Below, piece after piece: positions 52,449 through 61,419 of a stretch of DNA of 64,000 bases. The stretch is from Bacteroidota bacterium (GTDB lineage Bacteria > Bacteroidota > Ignavibacteria > Ignavibacteriales > Ignavibacteriaceae). A program made the position numbers and the translations under genes. Numbering within the stretch: position 1 is the stretch's first letter; every line of letters begins with the position of its first letter. The notes below the pieces were generated by a model. That model did no database searches. It was not told the DNA's origin and saw nothing but the letters and a program-made list of their open reading frames with translations. The stretch covers positions 62,001 to 126,000 of the forward strand of contig JAKAJV010000048.1 in assembly GCA_021813585.1 (NCBI GenBank), in the 5' to 3' direction.

Positions 52449-54299
52449 TTATGGTGCAATATTTAAGCTTTTTAAGTAAGGTTCAACCCAATCAACATCC
52501 GGGGCTATTAACGGCGCTGCGGTAATTTTTCCGCCAAAACCTAAAAAACGGTATCCGAACATATTTATGTTTGTAACTTTTATCCTTTCGAGCAGAGGCA
52601 AATTAATATCAACTCCGAATTTTTGTGCCAGGCTGACCGTGTACCTGTTGATTGCATCTTGCTCTTTTTTTATTGCCAGGTAATGTTTCAATTCTTCTTT
52701 TACTTTTATGAATGTCTGCACCGAATCGACTTTAGCTGCCCTTTTGCCAATCAATTTAAAAACCGAATAGCCTTCCCTTACTCTTAACGGGCCGTAAATT
52801 TCTCCTACTTCCATCCGGGCGGCAATTTTCCCGATCTTGCCAAAACTTGTAACAGGGAAATAGCCGAACTCCCCGCCGTTTTTTCTTGCCCAATTGCGTA
52901 TGCTGTACTTTAATGCCAAGTCCCGTATGTCAACACCCTTATTCAGTTCCCGCATTACTTTCGAAACAGTATCCGGACTGTTGGTTAACACTTCAACAAT
53001 ATTAACTTCTTCAGGATAGTTCTCATTTTTATTGTATTTCAGGTAATAATTATACGCTTGCTCATCACTTATCTTTGCCGAATCGGCAAAATTATTTTTA
53101 AGCATTTGCGCCAGGTAATTTTCACTCCACATTTTAAGATCTTTTTGAACTTGAGGCAGATAATTCAATCCTTCCTTAATTCCTTCTCTAGCCAGCAGTT
53201 CTTCTTCAATTATTTTCCTTGTTTCCGAATCAAGCAGACGGGCAATCGAATTCAAATCATATTTAATCGTATTTAAATTTTTGAACGCAAGAATACTGAT
53301 AAATTTTTCAAGGCTAATAGGATATTCTTCGAATTCTATATAATTCATTCGAAGACTATCAGGGCTGAATTCTTTTTCAATTTTTATTACGTCTTCCGGC
53401 TCTAAATATATCGGCTGGTCTTCCTTAAGCCGGTATTCAAATTTTTTCTCTTCAAAATCTGCTGAAATTCTTCTGGCAAGACTTTGAAACAAATGAGTAT
53501 TTGCATCAATCTTTTTATCTTTAAAGAAATTAAAATAGTACCGATTGAAAAGCACTTGTTCCTTACGTTCTTCAATTATTTTCCGAACCGTGCCGGAAGC
53601 ATTATCTTTATCCGATTGGGATTTAAAGACCATGTTTAGCTTGTTTGTCAGTTTAAAAATGTACCACCCATCGGGTGTAAAAATCGGAAAGGTATAGCCT
53701 CCAATTTTTAAAGCGTATAAAGAATCTTCGATATCCTCTGCCATTTGGCCATAAACAATTTCTTCAGGCTCGGCTTGTTCTTTCCGTTCGGGCCGTTCTG
53801 CTAATACCGAATCGAACGGTACGCCGCTATTAAGCATATTATAAAGATTCCAAATTTCATTTTTATCTTCCGAAAATAGAAAATTAACCAGAAGCTTCTT
53901 ACTGTTTCTTATGTATCCTTTTATCAAATCTTCATCGGTAATTTTAATTTTATCTTTTACTTCCCGCTTATACAACACGTCCCTTACAAACATCTTTTCA
54001 AATTCATCGTTAACAAATTTCATAATTTTTGCAGTATCATAACCCAAAGCTTCGGACTGCTGTGCCCAAAGCTTTTCGGCAATCAAGGAATATAAAAACT
54101 CGAGCTTTAACGACGGTGTTATCCTTTTGATTTGCTTCCTGAAAAAGGGAGTCATCTCATATCTTTCTAAAAACTCACCGGCGGTAATTGTTGAGTTCCC
54201 TACAGTCGCAACTATGCTGTCTGGATTAACCTGCCCATATGCAAAACCTGTAATGTTAAGTAAGCTTAAAGAGATAAAAATAAAAGTAAAATATTTCAT
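52449..54299 (-). CDS. Periplasmic parvulin-type peptidyl-prolyl isomerase
   Basis: A 616-residue SurA/PpiC-like chaperone. Signal peptide 1-22; N-terminal helical SurA-like region with IVATVGNSTITAGEFLERYE; a C-terminal parvulin domain about 425-520 (VNIVEVLTNSPDTVSKVMRELNKGVDIRDLALKYSI...NGGEFGYFPVTSFGKIGKIAARMEVGEIYGPLRVREGYSVFKLIG). A second rotamase-like but degenerate stretch lies near 140-220 (GQMAEDIEDSLYALKIGGYTFPIFTPDGWYIFKL). It acts in outer-membrane protein folding in the periplasm. It precedes the solute-binding protein by 28 bases, so it may be co-transcribed with the sensor genes, perhaps to help the barrels of this locus fold. Confidence 0.85.
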   Translation of the reverse strand: MKYFTFIFISLSLLNITGFAYGQVNPDSIVATVGNSTITAGEFLERYEMTPFFRKQIKRITPSLKLEFLYSLIAEKLWAQQSEALGYDTAKIMKFVNDEFEKMFVRDVLYKREVKDKIKITDEDLIKGYIRNSKKLLVNFLFSEDKNEIWNLYNMLNSGVPFDSVLAERPERKEQAEPEEIVYGQMAEDIEDSLYALKIGGYTFPIFTPDGWYIFKLTNKLNMVFKSQSDKDNASGTVRKIIEERKEQVLFNRYYFNFFKDKKIDANTHLFQSLARRISADFEEKKFEYRLKEDQPIYLEPEDVIKIEKEFSPDSLRMNYIEFEEYPISLEKFISILAFKNLNTIKYDLNSIARLLDSETRKIIEEELLAREGIKEGLNYLPQVQKDLKMWSENYLAQMLKNNFADSAKISDEQAYNYYLKYNKNENYPEEVNIVEVLTNSPDTVSKVMRELNKGVDIRDLALKYSIRNWARKNGGEFGYFPVTSFGKIGKIAARMEVGEIYGPLRVREGYSVFKLIGKRAAKVDSVQTFIKVKEELKHYLAIKKEQDAINRYTVSLAQKFGVDINLPLLERIKVTNINMFGYRFLGFGGKITAAPLIAPDVDWVEPYLKSLNIAP

Positions 54300-54650
54300 A
54301 TCGAATTATTCAAAAGAATCTATTAAGTTATATTCCGGCAGTGGTCTTAACCATAAACTTACTCCAAATATCGTCAAAAAAAATTAAGGAATGATTAAAT
54401 ACCTTCTGCACTTTAATTATTTTTTAATTATCTGCTACAATAATTATTCCATCGCCATGGAAATCTCCAAGCCATAAAGAGCGTTAGCTGAATTTGCATT
54501 TTGCCACGGTTGAAAATAATGGAGAAACGCTTTCATATTTTAACAAATAAAAAACCCCGGGCAAAAATTTCGATTTCTGCTCGGGGTTTAATATTAACAT
54601 CCTATCTGTTCTTTTATCCAGATAAGATTACTTAAAAATTAATATCTCTT
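54300..54650. other. Intergenic region with a doubtful 30-codon frame
   Basis: This 351-base gap holds the terminator described next and a 30-codon minus-strand frame at 54444-54536 (starts MKAFLHYFQPW, ends SMAMEstop). The frame has no clear ribosome binding site and no recognised family; it may be a remnant of a longer gene. Nothing else coding was seen. Confidence 0.3.
54552..54589 (-). terminator. Terminator after gnd
   Basis: AAACCCCGGGC (54552-54562) pairs with GCTCGGGGTTT (54579-54589), one mismatch, with A/T-rich flanks on both sides. It lies about 60 bases beyond the gnd stop codon on the minus strand. It could also act in the other direction. Confidence 0.85.
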
Positions 54651-56063
54651 TTATTCCCAATGTGTATGGAAGAACTGCTTTCTCGGTTTATCAATTCTTT
54701 CATAGGTATGCGCGCCAAAAAAGTCTCTTTGAGCCTGAAGAAGATTCGCCGGAAGCCTCTCGCTGCGGTAGCCGTCATAGTAAGAAAGCGCGCTGCTGAA
54801 TGCAGGCACCGGGACGCCGAATTCAACCGAAGCCGCCACAGCTTTTCTCCACGCTGCTTGTGCTTTATCTATTGCGTTTTTAAAATATGAATCTAGCATG
54901 AGATTCGGAAGATTAGGATTCTTATCGTAGGCTGCTTTAATGTTATCGAGGAACTGCGCCCGGATAATGCATCCGCCGCGCCACATTAAAGCTATCCCGC
55001 CGAAGTTCAAATTCATTTTATATTCTTCACTCGCCGCACGAAGAAGCTGGAAGCCCTGTGCATACGAACAAATCTTGGAGGCATATAAAGCCTGTCTTAT
55101 ATTTTCAATAAATTCTTTTTTATCGCCTTTAAATTCTGCTTTAGGTCCGGTTAATACTTTAGAGGCAGCAACACGTTCTTCCTTAATTGCGCTTACCGTC
55201 CTGGCGAATACTGCTTCGGCAATAGTAACCGCCGGTATTCCCAAATCCAATGCAACCTGGCTTGTCCACTTGCCGGTTCCTTTTTGTCCGGCGGTATCTA
55301 AGATAACATCAACCATCGGCTTGCCGGTTTCATCATCATTCTTTGCCATAATCTTGCCAGTTATTTCGATAAGGTAGCTGTTAAGTTCTCCTTTGTTCCA
55401 TTCGGAAAAAACATCGTGCATCTCTGCTGGAGTCAGCCCAAGGACACGGTGCATTAGATAATAAGCTTCGCAGATCATCTGCATATCGCCGTACTCAATT
55501 CCGTTATGAACCATTTTAACAAAATGTCCCGCGCCTCCGCTGCCTACCCAATCGCAGCACGGAGTTCCATCTTCAACCTTTGCCGCAATAGCCTGGAAAA
55601 TAGGTTTTACCAATTGCCAGGCTTCGGTATTTCCGCCGGGCATAATTGAGGGTCCCCACAAAGCGCCTTCCTCGCCGCCGCTTACGCCTGTGCCGATGTA
55701 GAGTATGCCGGTATCTTTAAGTTCATTTATTCTGCGGTTGGTATCCTCAAAGTACGAGTTGCCGCCGTCAATCAGCAAATCGCCTTTTGTTAGATTAGGT
55801 TTCATCTCATTTATAACCGCATCAACAGGCTTGCCTGCAGGCACCATCATTAGTATTTTCTTTGGTGATTCAAGACTTTCAATAAATTCTTTTAACGATG
55901 TGGTTGCAATAATATCTTTACCTGAAAAAATCTTCTTTACATTATTTACTTTTCCGGCATCGGAGTCCAGACCGGCAACTGAATAACCGTTACGCTCAAC
56001 ATTCAGCGCAAGGTTCTGCCCCATTACTCCAAGACCTACAATTCCAAATTTTTGTTTCTTCAT
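54651..56063 (-). CDS. gnd: 6-phosphogluconate dehydrogenase, decarboxylating
   Basis: A 470-residue full-length 6PGDH: oxidative decarboxylation of 6-phosphogluconate to ribulose-5-phosphate. The Rossmann motif GLGVMG is at 10-15, the substrate motif [11 protein letters not shown] at 124-134, and catalytic K183 and E190 in [13 protein letters not shown] are at the same positions as in E. coli. The C-terminal [15 protein letters not shown] is intact. An odd point is that the end of beta-2, which reads NRS or NRT in NADP-specific enzymes, is D33-S-D35 here, suggesting NAD use. It is the last gene of the hexuronate block, separated from the HAD gene by a broken toxin gene. Confidence 0.94.
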   Translation of the reverse strand: MKKQKFGIVGLGVMGQNLALNVERNGYSVAGLDSDAGKVNNVKKIFSGKDIIATTSLKEFIESLESPKKILMMVPAGKPVDAVINEMKPNLTKGDLLIDGGNSYFEDTNRRINELKDTGILYIGTGVSGGEEGALWGPSIMPGGNTEAWQLVKPIFQAIAAKVEDGTPCCDWVGSGGAGHFVKMVHNGIEYGDMQMICEAYYLMHRVLGLTPAEMHDVFSEWNKGELNSYLIEITGKIMAKNDDETGKPMVDVILDTAGQKGTGKWTSQVALDLGIPAVTIAEAVFARTVSAIKEERVAASKVLTGPKAEFKGDKKEFIENIRQALYASKICSYAQGFQLLRAASEEYKMNLNFGGIALMWRGGCIIRAQFLDNIKAAYDKNPNLPNLMLDSYFKNAIDKAQAAWRKAVAASVEFGVPVPAFSSALSYYDGYRSERLPANLLQAQRDFFGAHTYERIDKPRKQFFHTHWE

Positions 56064-56163
56064 TTGATATTCCTTCTGACGATTATTAAGACTATTTTGA
56101 AATCGGTTAAAGATAATTAATAAAAAAATAAATGGTTGTGTTTAAGCTTTATATTATAGCAAA

Positions 56164-56460
56164 TTATTCTGTACGAGATTGCCAATACCAAGGCTTTCTA
56201 TGTAAATGCGCAATCGCCCCAATAACTAAAATATTATTTCTTTCTATGGTGTAAATAATTTTAAAAGGAAATCTTGGTATGTATGCTTTATAAATATTTC
56301 CTTCTTCAATCAAAAACCATTCGGGATTCTTTTCGATTTTTTTTATTTGCTTGATAACCGATTTTTTTAACCGGTTACCTAACCCTCTTGATTGGAATTC
56401 GTACCACTAAATCGCTTCTTTAAACTCTTTATCTGCCAACTCATGTATCTTAATCTGCAT
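56164..56460 (-). pseudogene. RelE/ParE-type toxin gene with internal stop
   Basis: A 98-codon frame starting MQIKIHELADKEFKEAI is interrupted by TAG at codon 18 (56409-56407) and then continues WYEFQSRGLGNRLKK...YIPRFPFKIIYTIE...IAHLHRKPWYWQSRTE to TAA at 56164. This is the layout of ParE/RelE plasmid-stabilisation toxins. The stop falls where the family usually has a codon before WYE, so one substitution from GAG or CAG would explain it. Overlapping its ATG is the end of another frame (56450 up to about 56541, LPDGIKIVQSKLLDFEALYNAD) that has no start codon and hits an in-frame stop upstream, probably a truncated antitoxin. Either an inactive relic or a sequence error. Confidence 0.7.
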
Positions 56461-56520
56461 TATACAAGGCTTCAAAATCTAATAGCTTAGATTGTACTAT
56501 TTTAATGCCATCCGGCAAGT

Positions 56521-56539
56521 CTCCCTTTAACGAAGGGAG
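56521..56539. repeat. Small perfect dyad after the HAD gene
   Basis: CTCCCTT-TAACG-AAGGGAG, a 7-bp perfect stem five bases beyond the HAD stop codon, inside the antitoxin remnant frame. It lacks a U tract. The stretch 56064-56543 otherwise holds only the toxin-antitoxin remnant. Confidence 0.55.
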
Positions 56540-56543
56540 GCAG

Positions 56544-57452
56544 TCACGACTTCGTTGTTACAGAGGGATTCTTCCACCACGGAACTTCCGGAAGCAGTTT
56601 ATCAAACTCTTCGATTAGCTTCGCTTCATACTCGGCAGAATAATTTCCGCCGGCAAATTTATCCGCAGCTTCATTAAAGAACAACTCCCACGAGTCTTCT
56701 TCATGACCGGGATTTACCGGGAAGAATTTTGCGTTATTAGCTCTCGCAGCCTTCATATCTCCGGGCGCATCGCCAATCATCAGTACATGGTCTTTTGCGT
56801 ACCTGCCGTCAGATGCAAGCTGTATATGTTCCTTCTTGCTGCCCATTTCCTGACCTGCTATAATTCTTACGTACTGCGCTATGTCATGCTCTTCCCACTC
56901 TCTCTTCAATGCTTCAAAAGGAGTAGCTGAGCAAACGATAATGTCCGCCCATTCCGAAATCTTTTTCAAGCTTTCCCTAACAAACGGAAACGGAGGAACG
57001 CCTTCGACTACATCTGCAATCATTGCGTTAACCGCCTCGCTCCATGCAAGCGCTTGAACTAATTCTGGGTCTTTTGTTTTTTCAACCTCAGCTTTTAAAG
57101 TAGGATTGCCGAGCTTGGTTTCCCGATCCATCCAGCTTCGTAAAGATTTTGCATCCGGGATTAATACGTTTCGCTTCTTAACTTCCGTCCAATCCTTTAA
57201 CAGATCAAAAACCATTACGAGCGCGGGGAACCTGTTTATGCCTCTCCACTTGGAATAGAGATTAACAAACTCCGCCGCCGAGCGCGTATACTTTGAAACC
57301 GGCTGAAGCTTATAGTACTTAATAATATTGGGGATGAAACATTCCTTGTGCTTTATTTCCATGCTGTCGAATGCGCAGCCGTCGGAATCTATTGCAACTA
57401 AGAATTCATGCCTGGGTTTTAATTCTTTTAAATCTTTCTGCGGATCACTCAT
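56544..57452 (-). CDS. HAD-superfamily hydrolase
   Basis: A 302-residue phosphatase-like protein. Motif I is D22-S-D24 in VAIDSDGCAFDSM (nucleophile and acid/base Asp), motif II is ICSATPFEAL, the motif III lysine is in GSKKEHI and motif IV is MIGDAPGDMKAA. A large helical cap lies between about 45 and 170. It is probably a sugar-phosphate or sugar-acid phosphatase, but the substrate cannot be read from sequence. It lies 29 bases after the phosphofructokinase gene in the hexuronate block and is likely co-transcribed. Confidence 0.8.
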   Translation of the reverse strand: MSDPQKDLKELKPRHEFLVAIDSDGCAFDSMEIKHKECFIPNIIKYYKLQPVSKYTRSAAEFVNLYSKWRGINRFPALVMVFDLLKDWTEVKKRNVLIPDAKSLRSWMDRETKLGNPTLKAEVEKTKDPELVQALAWSEAVNAMIADVVEGVPPFPFVRESLKKISEWADIIVCSATPFEALKREWEEHDIAQYVRIIAGQEMGSKKEHIQLASDGRYAKDHVLMIGDAPGDMKAARANNAKFFPVNPGHEEDSWELFFNEAADKFAGGNYSAEYEAKLIEEFDKLLPEVPWWKNPSVTTKS

Positions 57453-57481
57453 TTTCTGTTTTCCCTTTAATTAATTTGAAA

Positions 57482-58768
57482 TTATTTTTTATATGCCTGA
57501 GGCGCGTAGGATGGCAGCATTGTTTCTGCAAATATTTTCTTGAACCGTGCAAACCTCTGAAGTCCGTTAATTACCGGAACTGTTACCCAGTCTTCACCGA
57601 TCAGCGGACGCGCGTACTTTACAAATTCATCCGTTACATCTATTTTATTTTCAGCAATCCATTCTTTAGGAAACTCGCGCTCTGAGTTTGCAACTTTCTC
57701 AAGAGAGACTTTATCATAATCAACATTGTAAATGATACCCGGACGGAGCAGCAGCGTAGACATATAACCTGAGCCATGCTCAACTGCAATTACAACTGCA
57801 TTCTGCCCGATCTTATAAGCTTCCTCAAGATCGACGGTGGATGCATAAATTATTGTATCTCTCTGATCGGTACCTGAAACCTGACCGCGTGCGGCTCCCC
57901 GCGCCTTTATTCCAGATTTATTTAAATGATTAACAATTACCTGCTGAGCGGTAAACATACTGGAGCTAAATGTAGTATGACCGAAAGAATCCTTCAACTC
58001 ACCTAAATCGCCTACATCAAAGCCTTCGCTTACGACAATGATAACGCGCCCGCTTCTTACCAATTCATCGTTTACTTTGTCTGTAAGCTCTGCAAGACTA
58101 ACACCAGCTTCTGGCAAATAAATTTGAAGCGGCATTTCGCGCTTCAGATCAGCCAGCCGTGCCGATGCAGGGATGTATCCTATCTTTCTGCCCATCGCCT
58201 GAAGTACAATTACAGGGTCCGCCGGCGACGAGCCCATGTTCTCTTCATTTATATTTTGAACTATGTTCGCCCAGTACCTTGCAACGCTGCCGTAGCCGGG
58301 CGTATGGTCAATCAATTTGAATTCGGAATCGCCGACATCGTTATCGATAGTTTTAGACACACCTACTCCAACGAGTTCCAATCCCTGCTCTAGCGAAAGC
58401 TTTGCAACTTTATTTGCGGTATCCATCGAATCGTTCCCGCCGATGTAAAAGAAGTAGCCGACTTTATGCGCCTTGAAAACTTCAATTACTCTTTTAAAAT
58501 CTTCCTGCTGGTTGGCTTTAAGCTTGTACCTGCACGTGCCAATTGAGCCTGCAGCCGGTGTGGTTCTCAGCAGTGAAATTTCCTCTTCATCCTGCGCAGA
58601 AAGGTCTATCAGTTCTTCCTTCAGTACGCCTTCAATTCCGTGGAAGCCGCCGTAAATTTTATCGAACTTAGCTGGGAACATTCTGCATGTTTCTATAATT
58701 CCTCTCAGTGAATTGTTTATTACAGGCGACGGTCCGCCCGACTGAGCAATTACGACATTTTTGTTCAT
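57482..58768 (-). CDS. Phosphofructokinase, predicted PPi-dependent
   Basis: A 428-residue PfkA-superfamily enzyme that interconverts fructose-6-phosphate and fructose-1,6-bisphosphate. It has QSGGPSPVIN at the N-terminus, GGND at 110-113 and KTIDND at 139-144, plus MGRKIGYI. ATP-dependent enzymes have GGDG; an acidic residue at the Gly position, as here (GGN-D), is the hallmark of PPi-using enzymes. The preceding Asp is replaced by Asn, as in a distinct long subgroup. It is placed between the LarA-like gene and the HAD gene and gives the block a link to glycolysis or gluconeogenesis. Confidence 0.85.
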   Translation of the reverse strand: MNKNVVIAQSGGPSPVINNSLRGIIETCRMFPAKFDKIYGGFHGIEGVLKEELIDLSAQDEEEISLLRTTPAAGSIGTCRYKLKANQQEDFKRVIEVFKAHKVGYFFYIGGNDSMDTANKVAKLSLEQGLELVGVGVSKTIDNDVGDSEFKLIDHTPGYGSVARYWANIVQNINEENMGSSPADPVIVLQAMGRKIGYIPASARLADLKREMPLQIYLPEAGVSLAELTDKVNDELVRSGRVIIVVSEGFDVGDLGELKDSFGHTTFSSSMFTAQQVIVNHLNKSGIKARGAARGQVSGTDQRDTIIYASTVDLEEAYKIGQNAVVIAVEHGSGYMSTLLLRPGIIYNVDYDKVSLEKVANSEREFPKEWIAENKIDVTDEFVKYARPLIGEDWVTVPVINGLQRFARFKKIFAETMLPSYAPQAYKK

Positions 58769-58831
58769 CTGTTATTTTCTCCTCTTATAATTTAGATCCT
58801 ACCTCAATAATTTTCTTATAGAACGAAATGT

Positions 58832-58935
58832 AATAGTGGAGTGTTGGAATAATGGAGTGAGTTCTATATATCGGTTTCATAATTCCATCATTCCAATACT
58901 CCATTACTCCACAATTCCAACTCCATCATTCATTT
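58832..58935. repeat. Short-word inverted repeat (GGAGTAATGGAGT family)
   Basis: AATAGTGGAGTGTTGGAATAATGGAGT on the left is complementary, with slips, to ATTCCATCATTCCAATACTCCATTACTCC and further copies on the right. It fills the 200-base gap between the phosphofructokinase and LarA-like genes. The word family is the same as at 4513-4616 and 6395-6532, about 52 kb away. Confidence 0.7.
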
Positions 58936-58968
58936 CACCCGGCATGAACAATATTGGAAATAGTTTAT

Positions 58969-60240
58969 TTATACGAATCTACCTTTAAACGCCCACAAGC
59001 CGAGTGCCGGATTTGAGATGTAAAAAATCTCTTCGCCGTCCGGCATAATGTTTATCCCGTCTTTCAATTTCTCCGGATCGTATTTCTTAATCATTTGGTT
59101 AAGACCGGCATAGTTAAAATTTACGCCTTCCATTTCTTCTTTTGTTATACCGCCAGGACAATATGTAATAGAAAACCTTTCCTCGGATGAGCCGTGAATT
59201 AAATGAGCTGCGGCGCTTAAACTGTTTTGAAGGTCTTCGTTCTCTTTTACTAACTTCAGAATCTTCGGAGTGTTTACGTAGCCGTACTTCCTTATCAGCT
59301 TATCTATGCCTTTATCTTCACCGAAGTTTTTCAATCCGGGTGCAAGCACTAACAGTTCTCCGCCGTCGTCAATTGCCATGCGTGTACGGTAGACTGATTT
59401 ATTACCGAGCCACGTTGTCTTAAACTCGGAAGGATCCAGATACACTACTACTTTTTTAAGCGGCTTATCAAGCATTACAAAATTAACTTCGAGCGAAAGC
59501 TTTGCCGCAAGGTTAAAGCATTCAATGTCGTCTCCGGCAAATAATCCTTTAACTGCAAGATTGCCTTTATCATCTTTACCAACGACAGTAAGCACATAAA
59601 CAATCGGCAGGTGGTTTGCAAAATGATCGGAACCATAATTCAGCACGCGCTTAACCGGAGTATCCGCACGCCCCATAATTTTTTCCATGCCGTAAGCGGC
59701 GCCGAGGAAATGACTCTTGTTTATTCCTTCCGAACCGCCGGTACCGATAAAAATATTTTTGTTGTGGTTTGCCATACCTATTACTTCGTGAGGCACAACC
59801 TGTCCGATTGACAGTATGAGATCATAATCCCCTTCAACTAAAAGCTTATCAACCTGAATCGGTATCGGGTAGTCAACCGCATTGCCGGAAATTTCTTTCA
59901 CGTAATCCGAGGGCACTTCGCCTAATGTTGAAAGACCGGTTCTCCAGTCGTGAACGCGGAAAAGACTTTTGGGAGTCTTACCGTACATCGTCTCAATTTC
60001 TTTTTCCGTCATCGGATAATGAGTGCCGATAGCCGGGAGTATATCGGTTAATTTTTCTTTATAGTATTCCCAGGTGTACTCGGTTAAAGGTCCCGCGAAT
60101 GAATGGAACCGTGTTATGTCCGGCGGAACGGCTATAACTTTTTTTCTGCTGCCCAGTTTATCCAGCACTTCGTACAACCCTGTACGCAATTCTTCCTTTG
60201 TTAGATTCGCATCAACCGAGCCTCTGCTGTAATATAACAT
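58969..60240 (-). CDS. LarA-family nickel-dependent racemase/epimerase
   Basis: A 423-residue protein of the lactate racemase (DUF2088) family. The NPN-cofactor and catalytic residues of LarA are recognisable: DxTR at D41-R44, H74 in GTHYPMT, H151 in VPHE, K161, and H177 in NKSHFLG. H151, K161 and H177 have exactly the spacing of H174, K184 and H200 in LarA. Family members act on several 2-hydroxy acids, including lactate, malate and gluconate-type sugar acids. Here it follows UxaE and a fructuronate reductase, so a C2-epimerisation of mannonate or altronate is the natural hypothesis. The cofactor genes larB, larC and larE are not in the window. Confidence 0.85.
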   Translation of the reverse strand: MLYYSRGSVDANLTKEELRTGLYEVLDKLGSRKKVIAVPPDITRFHSFAGPLTEYTWEYYKEKLTDILPAIGTHYPMTEKEIETMYGKTPKSLFRVHDWRTGLSTLGEVPSDYVKEISGNAVDYPIPIQVDKLLVEGDYDLILSIGQVVPHEVIGMANHNKNIFIGTGGSEGINKSHFLGAAYGMEKIMGRADTPVKRVLNYGSDHFANHLPIVYVLTVVGKDDKGNLAVKGLFAGDDIECFNLAAKLSLEVNFVMLDKPLKKVVVYLDPSEFKTTWLGNKSVYRTRMAIDDGGELLVLAPGLKNFGEDKGIDKLIRKYGYVNTPKILKLVKENEDLQNSLSAAAHLIHGSSEERFSITYCPGGITKEEMEGVNFNYAGLNQMIKKYDPEKLKDGINIMPDGEEIFYISNPALGLWAFKGRFV

Positions 60241-60264
60241 CGCACACCCTTAATTTAAATTCTT

Positions 60265-60385
60265 CATCTTACTCTTGCTCTTACCTTACTCTTGCTCTTA
60301 CTCTTACTCTTATTCCCTTCTTGAACTTACACCTGAACTTAAACTTCGATGTAGTTCAAGTTCAAGTTCAAGATCAAGTTTAAGA
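60265..60385. repeat. Short-word repeats (CTTACTCTTGCTC and AAGTTCAAG families)
   Basis: A stutter of CTTACTCTTGCTC (60267-60312) is followed by TTGAACTTACACCTGAACTTAAACTT and its imperfect complement GTTCAAGTTCAAG...AAGTTTAAG (60321-60384), able to form a hairpin. The first word is the one seen in the perfect inverted repeat at 337-410. It lies between the LarA-like and SDR genes. Confidence 0.65.
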
Positions 60386-60419
60386 AAGCTGCAAGTTCAC
60401 GTTAAATGATTTATTTTTT

Positions 60420-61271
60420 TTACACACCGGAATATACGTTAAACCCGCCGTCAATCGGGATTACAACTCCGGTTACAAATTTAGAAAGATCGGACAAAAG
60501 ATAAAGCACAGTTCCCTGCAGGTCTTCCGCCTCGCCGAATTTGCCCATCGGTGTGGCGGCAATAATTTTGTTGCCGCGGGATGTAAGGCTTCCCGTCTTT
60601 TCATCGATCAGCAAAAATCTGTTCTGGTTAGTTAAAAAGAATCCAGGCGCAATGGCATTTACACGTATATTCATTTTTGCCAGATGGACTGCAAGCCACT
60701 CGGTGAAATTATTTATCGAAGCCTTTGCTGCGGAGTAGGCGGGAATCTTCGTTAGCGGTCTGAAAGAGTTCATCGAAGAAACATTCAATACAACGCCGCC
60801 GTTATTTTCAATCATGTCTTTCGTAAGTATTATCGTTGGAAGCAGCGTTCCCATAAAATTCAAATCAAAGACCTTTCTAAAGCCGTCTATGTTCAATCCG
60901 TAAAAAGTCTTTTCAAGCTCGCTTAAATTTTCTTTCTCCATAAACTCAACCTGGGTTGTTGCCTGGGGCGAGTTGCCGCCTGCACAATTAATCAGGATGT
61001 CTATCTTGCCGAAAGACTTATTTATTTCTTCCTTCGCCTTGTTCAGCGATTCTTTGTCGAGCACATTGGCTTCAACTCCAATTGCCGCCGTGCCATACTT
61101 TTCAGTTAAAGCCCTGGCGGTCTTATCTGCAAATTCTTTAACTAGATCCAGAACCGCAACCTTTATCCCAACGGCTGAAAGGCATTCGGCTATTGCATTG
61201 CCGATTACGCCGCCGCCGCCTGTAATTGCACATACTTTGTTTTTTAAATGATCGAACGAAAATGTATTCAT
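60420..61271 (-). CDS. uxuB: SDR-type D-mannonate oxidoreductase / fructuronate reductase
   Basis: A 283-residue short-chain dehydrogenase. TGGGGVIG is at 17-24, D42 follows beta-2 (VAVLDL), suggesting NAD(H), and the catalytic residues are S165/S166, Y179 and K183 (YSAAK). The long insertion about 100-135 (GGNSPQATTQ...KTFYGLNIDGFRKVFDLNF) is typical of SDR fructuronate reductases like Bacillus UxuB/YjmF rather than FabG. Reaction: D-fructuronate + NADH to D-mannonate. It lies downstream of uxaE and an ExuT-like transporter, in line with that role. Upstream gap of 261 bases. The symbol is given by family resemblance and context. Confidence 0.8.
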   Translation of the reverse strand: MNTFSFDHLKNKVCAITGGGGVIGNAIAECLSAVGIKVAVLDLVKEFADKTARALTEKYGTAAIGVEANVLDKESLNKAKEEINKSFGKIDILINCAGGNSPQATTQVEFMEKENLSELEKTFYGLNIDGFRKVFDLNFMGTLLPTIILTKDMIENNGGVVLNVSSMNSFRPLTKIPAYSAAKASINNFTEWLAVHLAKMNIRVNAIAPGFFLTNQNRFLLIDEKTGSLTSRGNKIIAATPMGKFGEAEDLQGTVLYLLSDLSKFVTGVVIPIDGGFNVYSGV

Positions 61272-61312
61272 GGGTCAACTCCGCTAGTTTAAACTAATAA
61301 TAATATTTTCTA

Positions 61313-61341
61313 TAATTGGTGTAATTAGTGTAATTCGTGGC
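61313..61341. repeat. Short-word repeat (GTGTAATTAGTG family)
   Basis: AATTGGTGTAATTAGTGTAATTCGTGG: three near-copies of (G/A/C)GTG(T)AATT in the gap between uxaE and the SDR gene. Same stuttering style as the other short-word repeats, with a new word; no inverted partner was found. Confidence 0.45.
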
Positions 61342-61419
61342 TTGTTTTAATTAAGCGCTCGAATTAACAAATTTAATATGCAAAAGAAAAATTATCTAAT
61401 ATAAATCTTGCTCCAAATC

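Noticed and set aside
54444-54536. 30-codon frame (MKAFLHYFQPW...) between gnd and the parvulin gene
   Set aside because: No ribosome binding site or family match; recorded only as part of the intergenic description.
61365-61375. CAAATTTA (minus-strand TAAATTTG) as a promoter for the fructuronate reductase gene
   Set aside because: No TTG at 17-23 bases upstream; a lone -7 match in AT-rich sequence is not enough.
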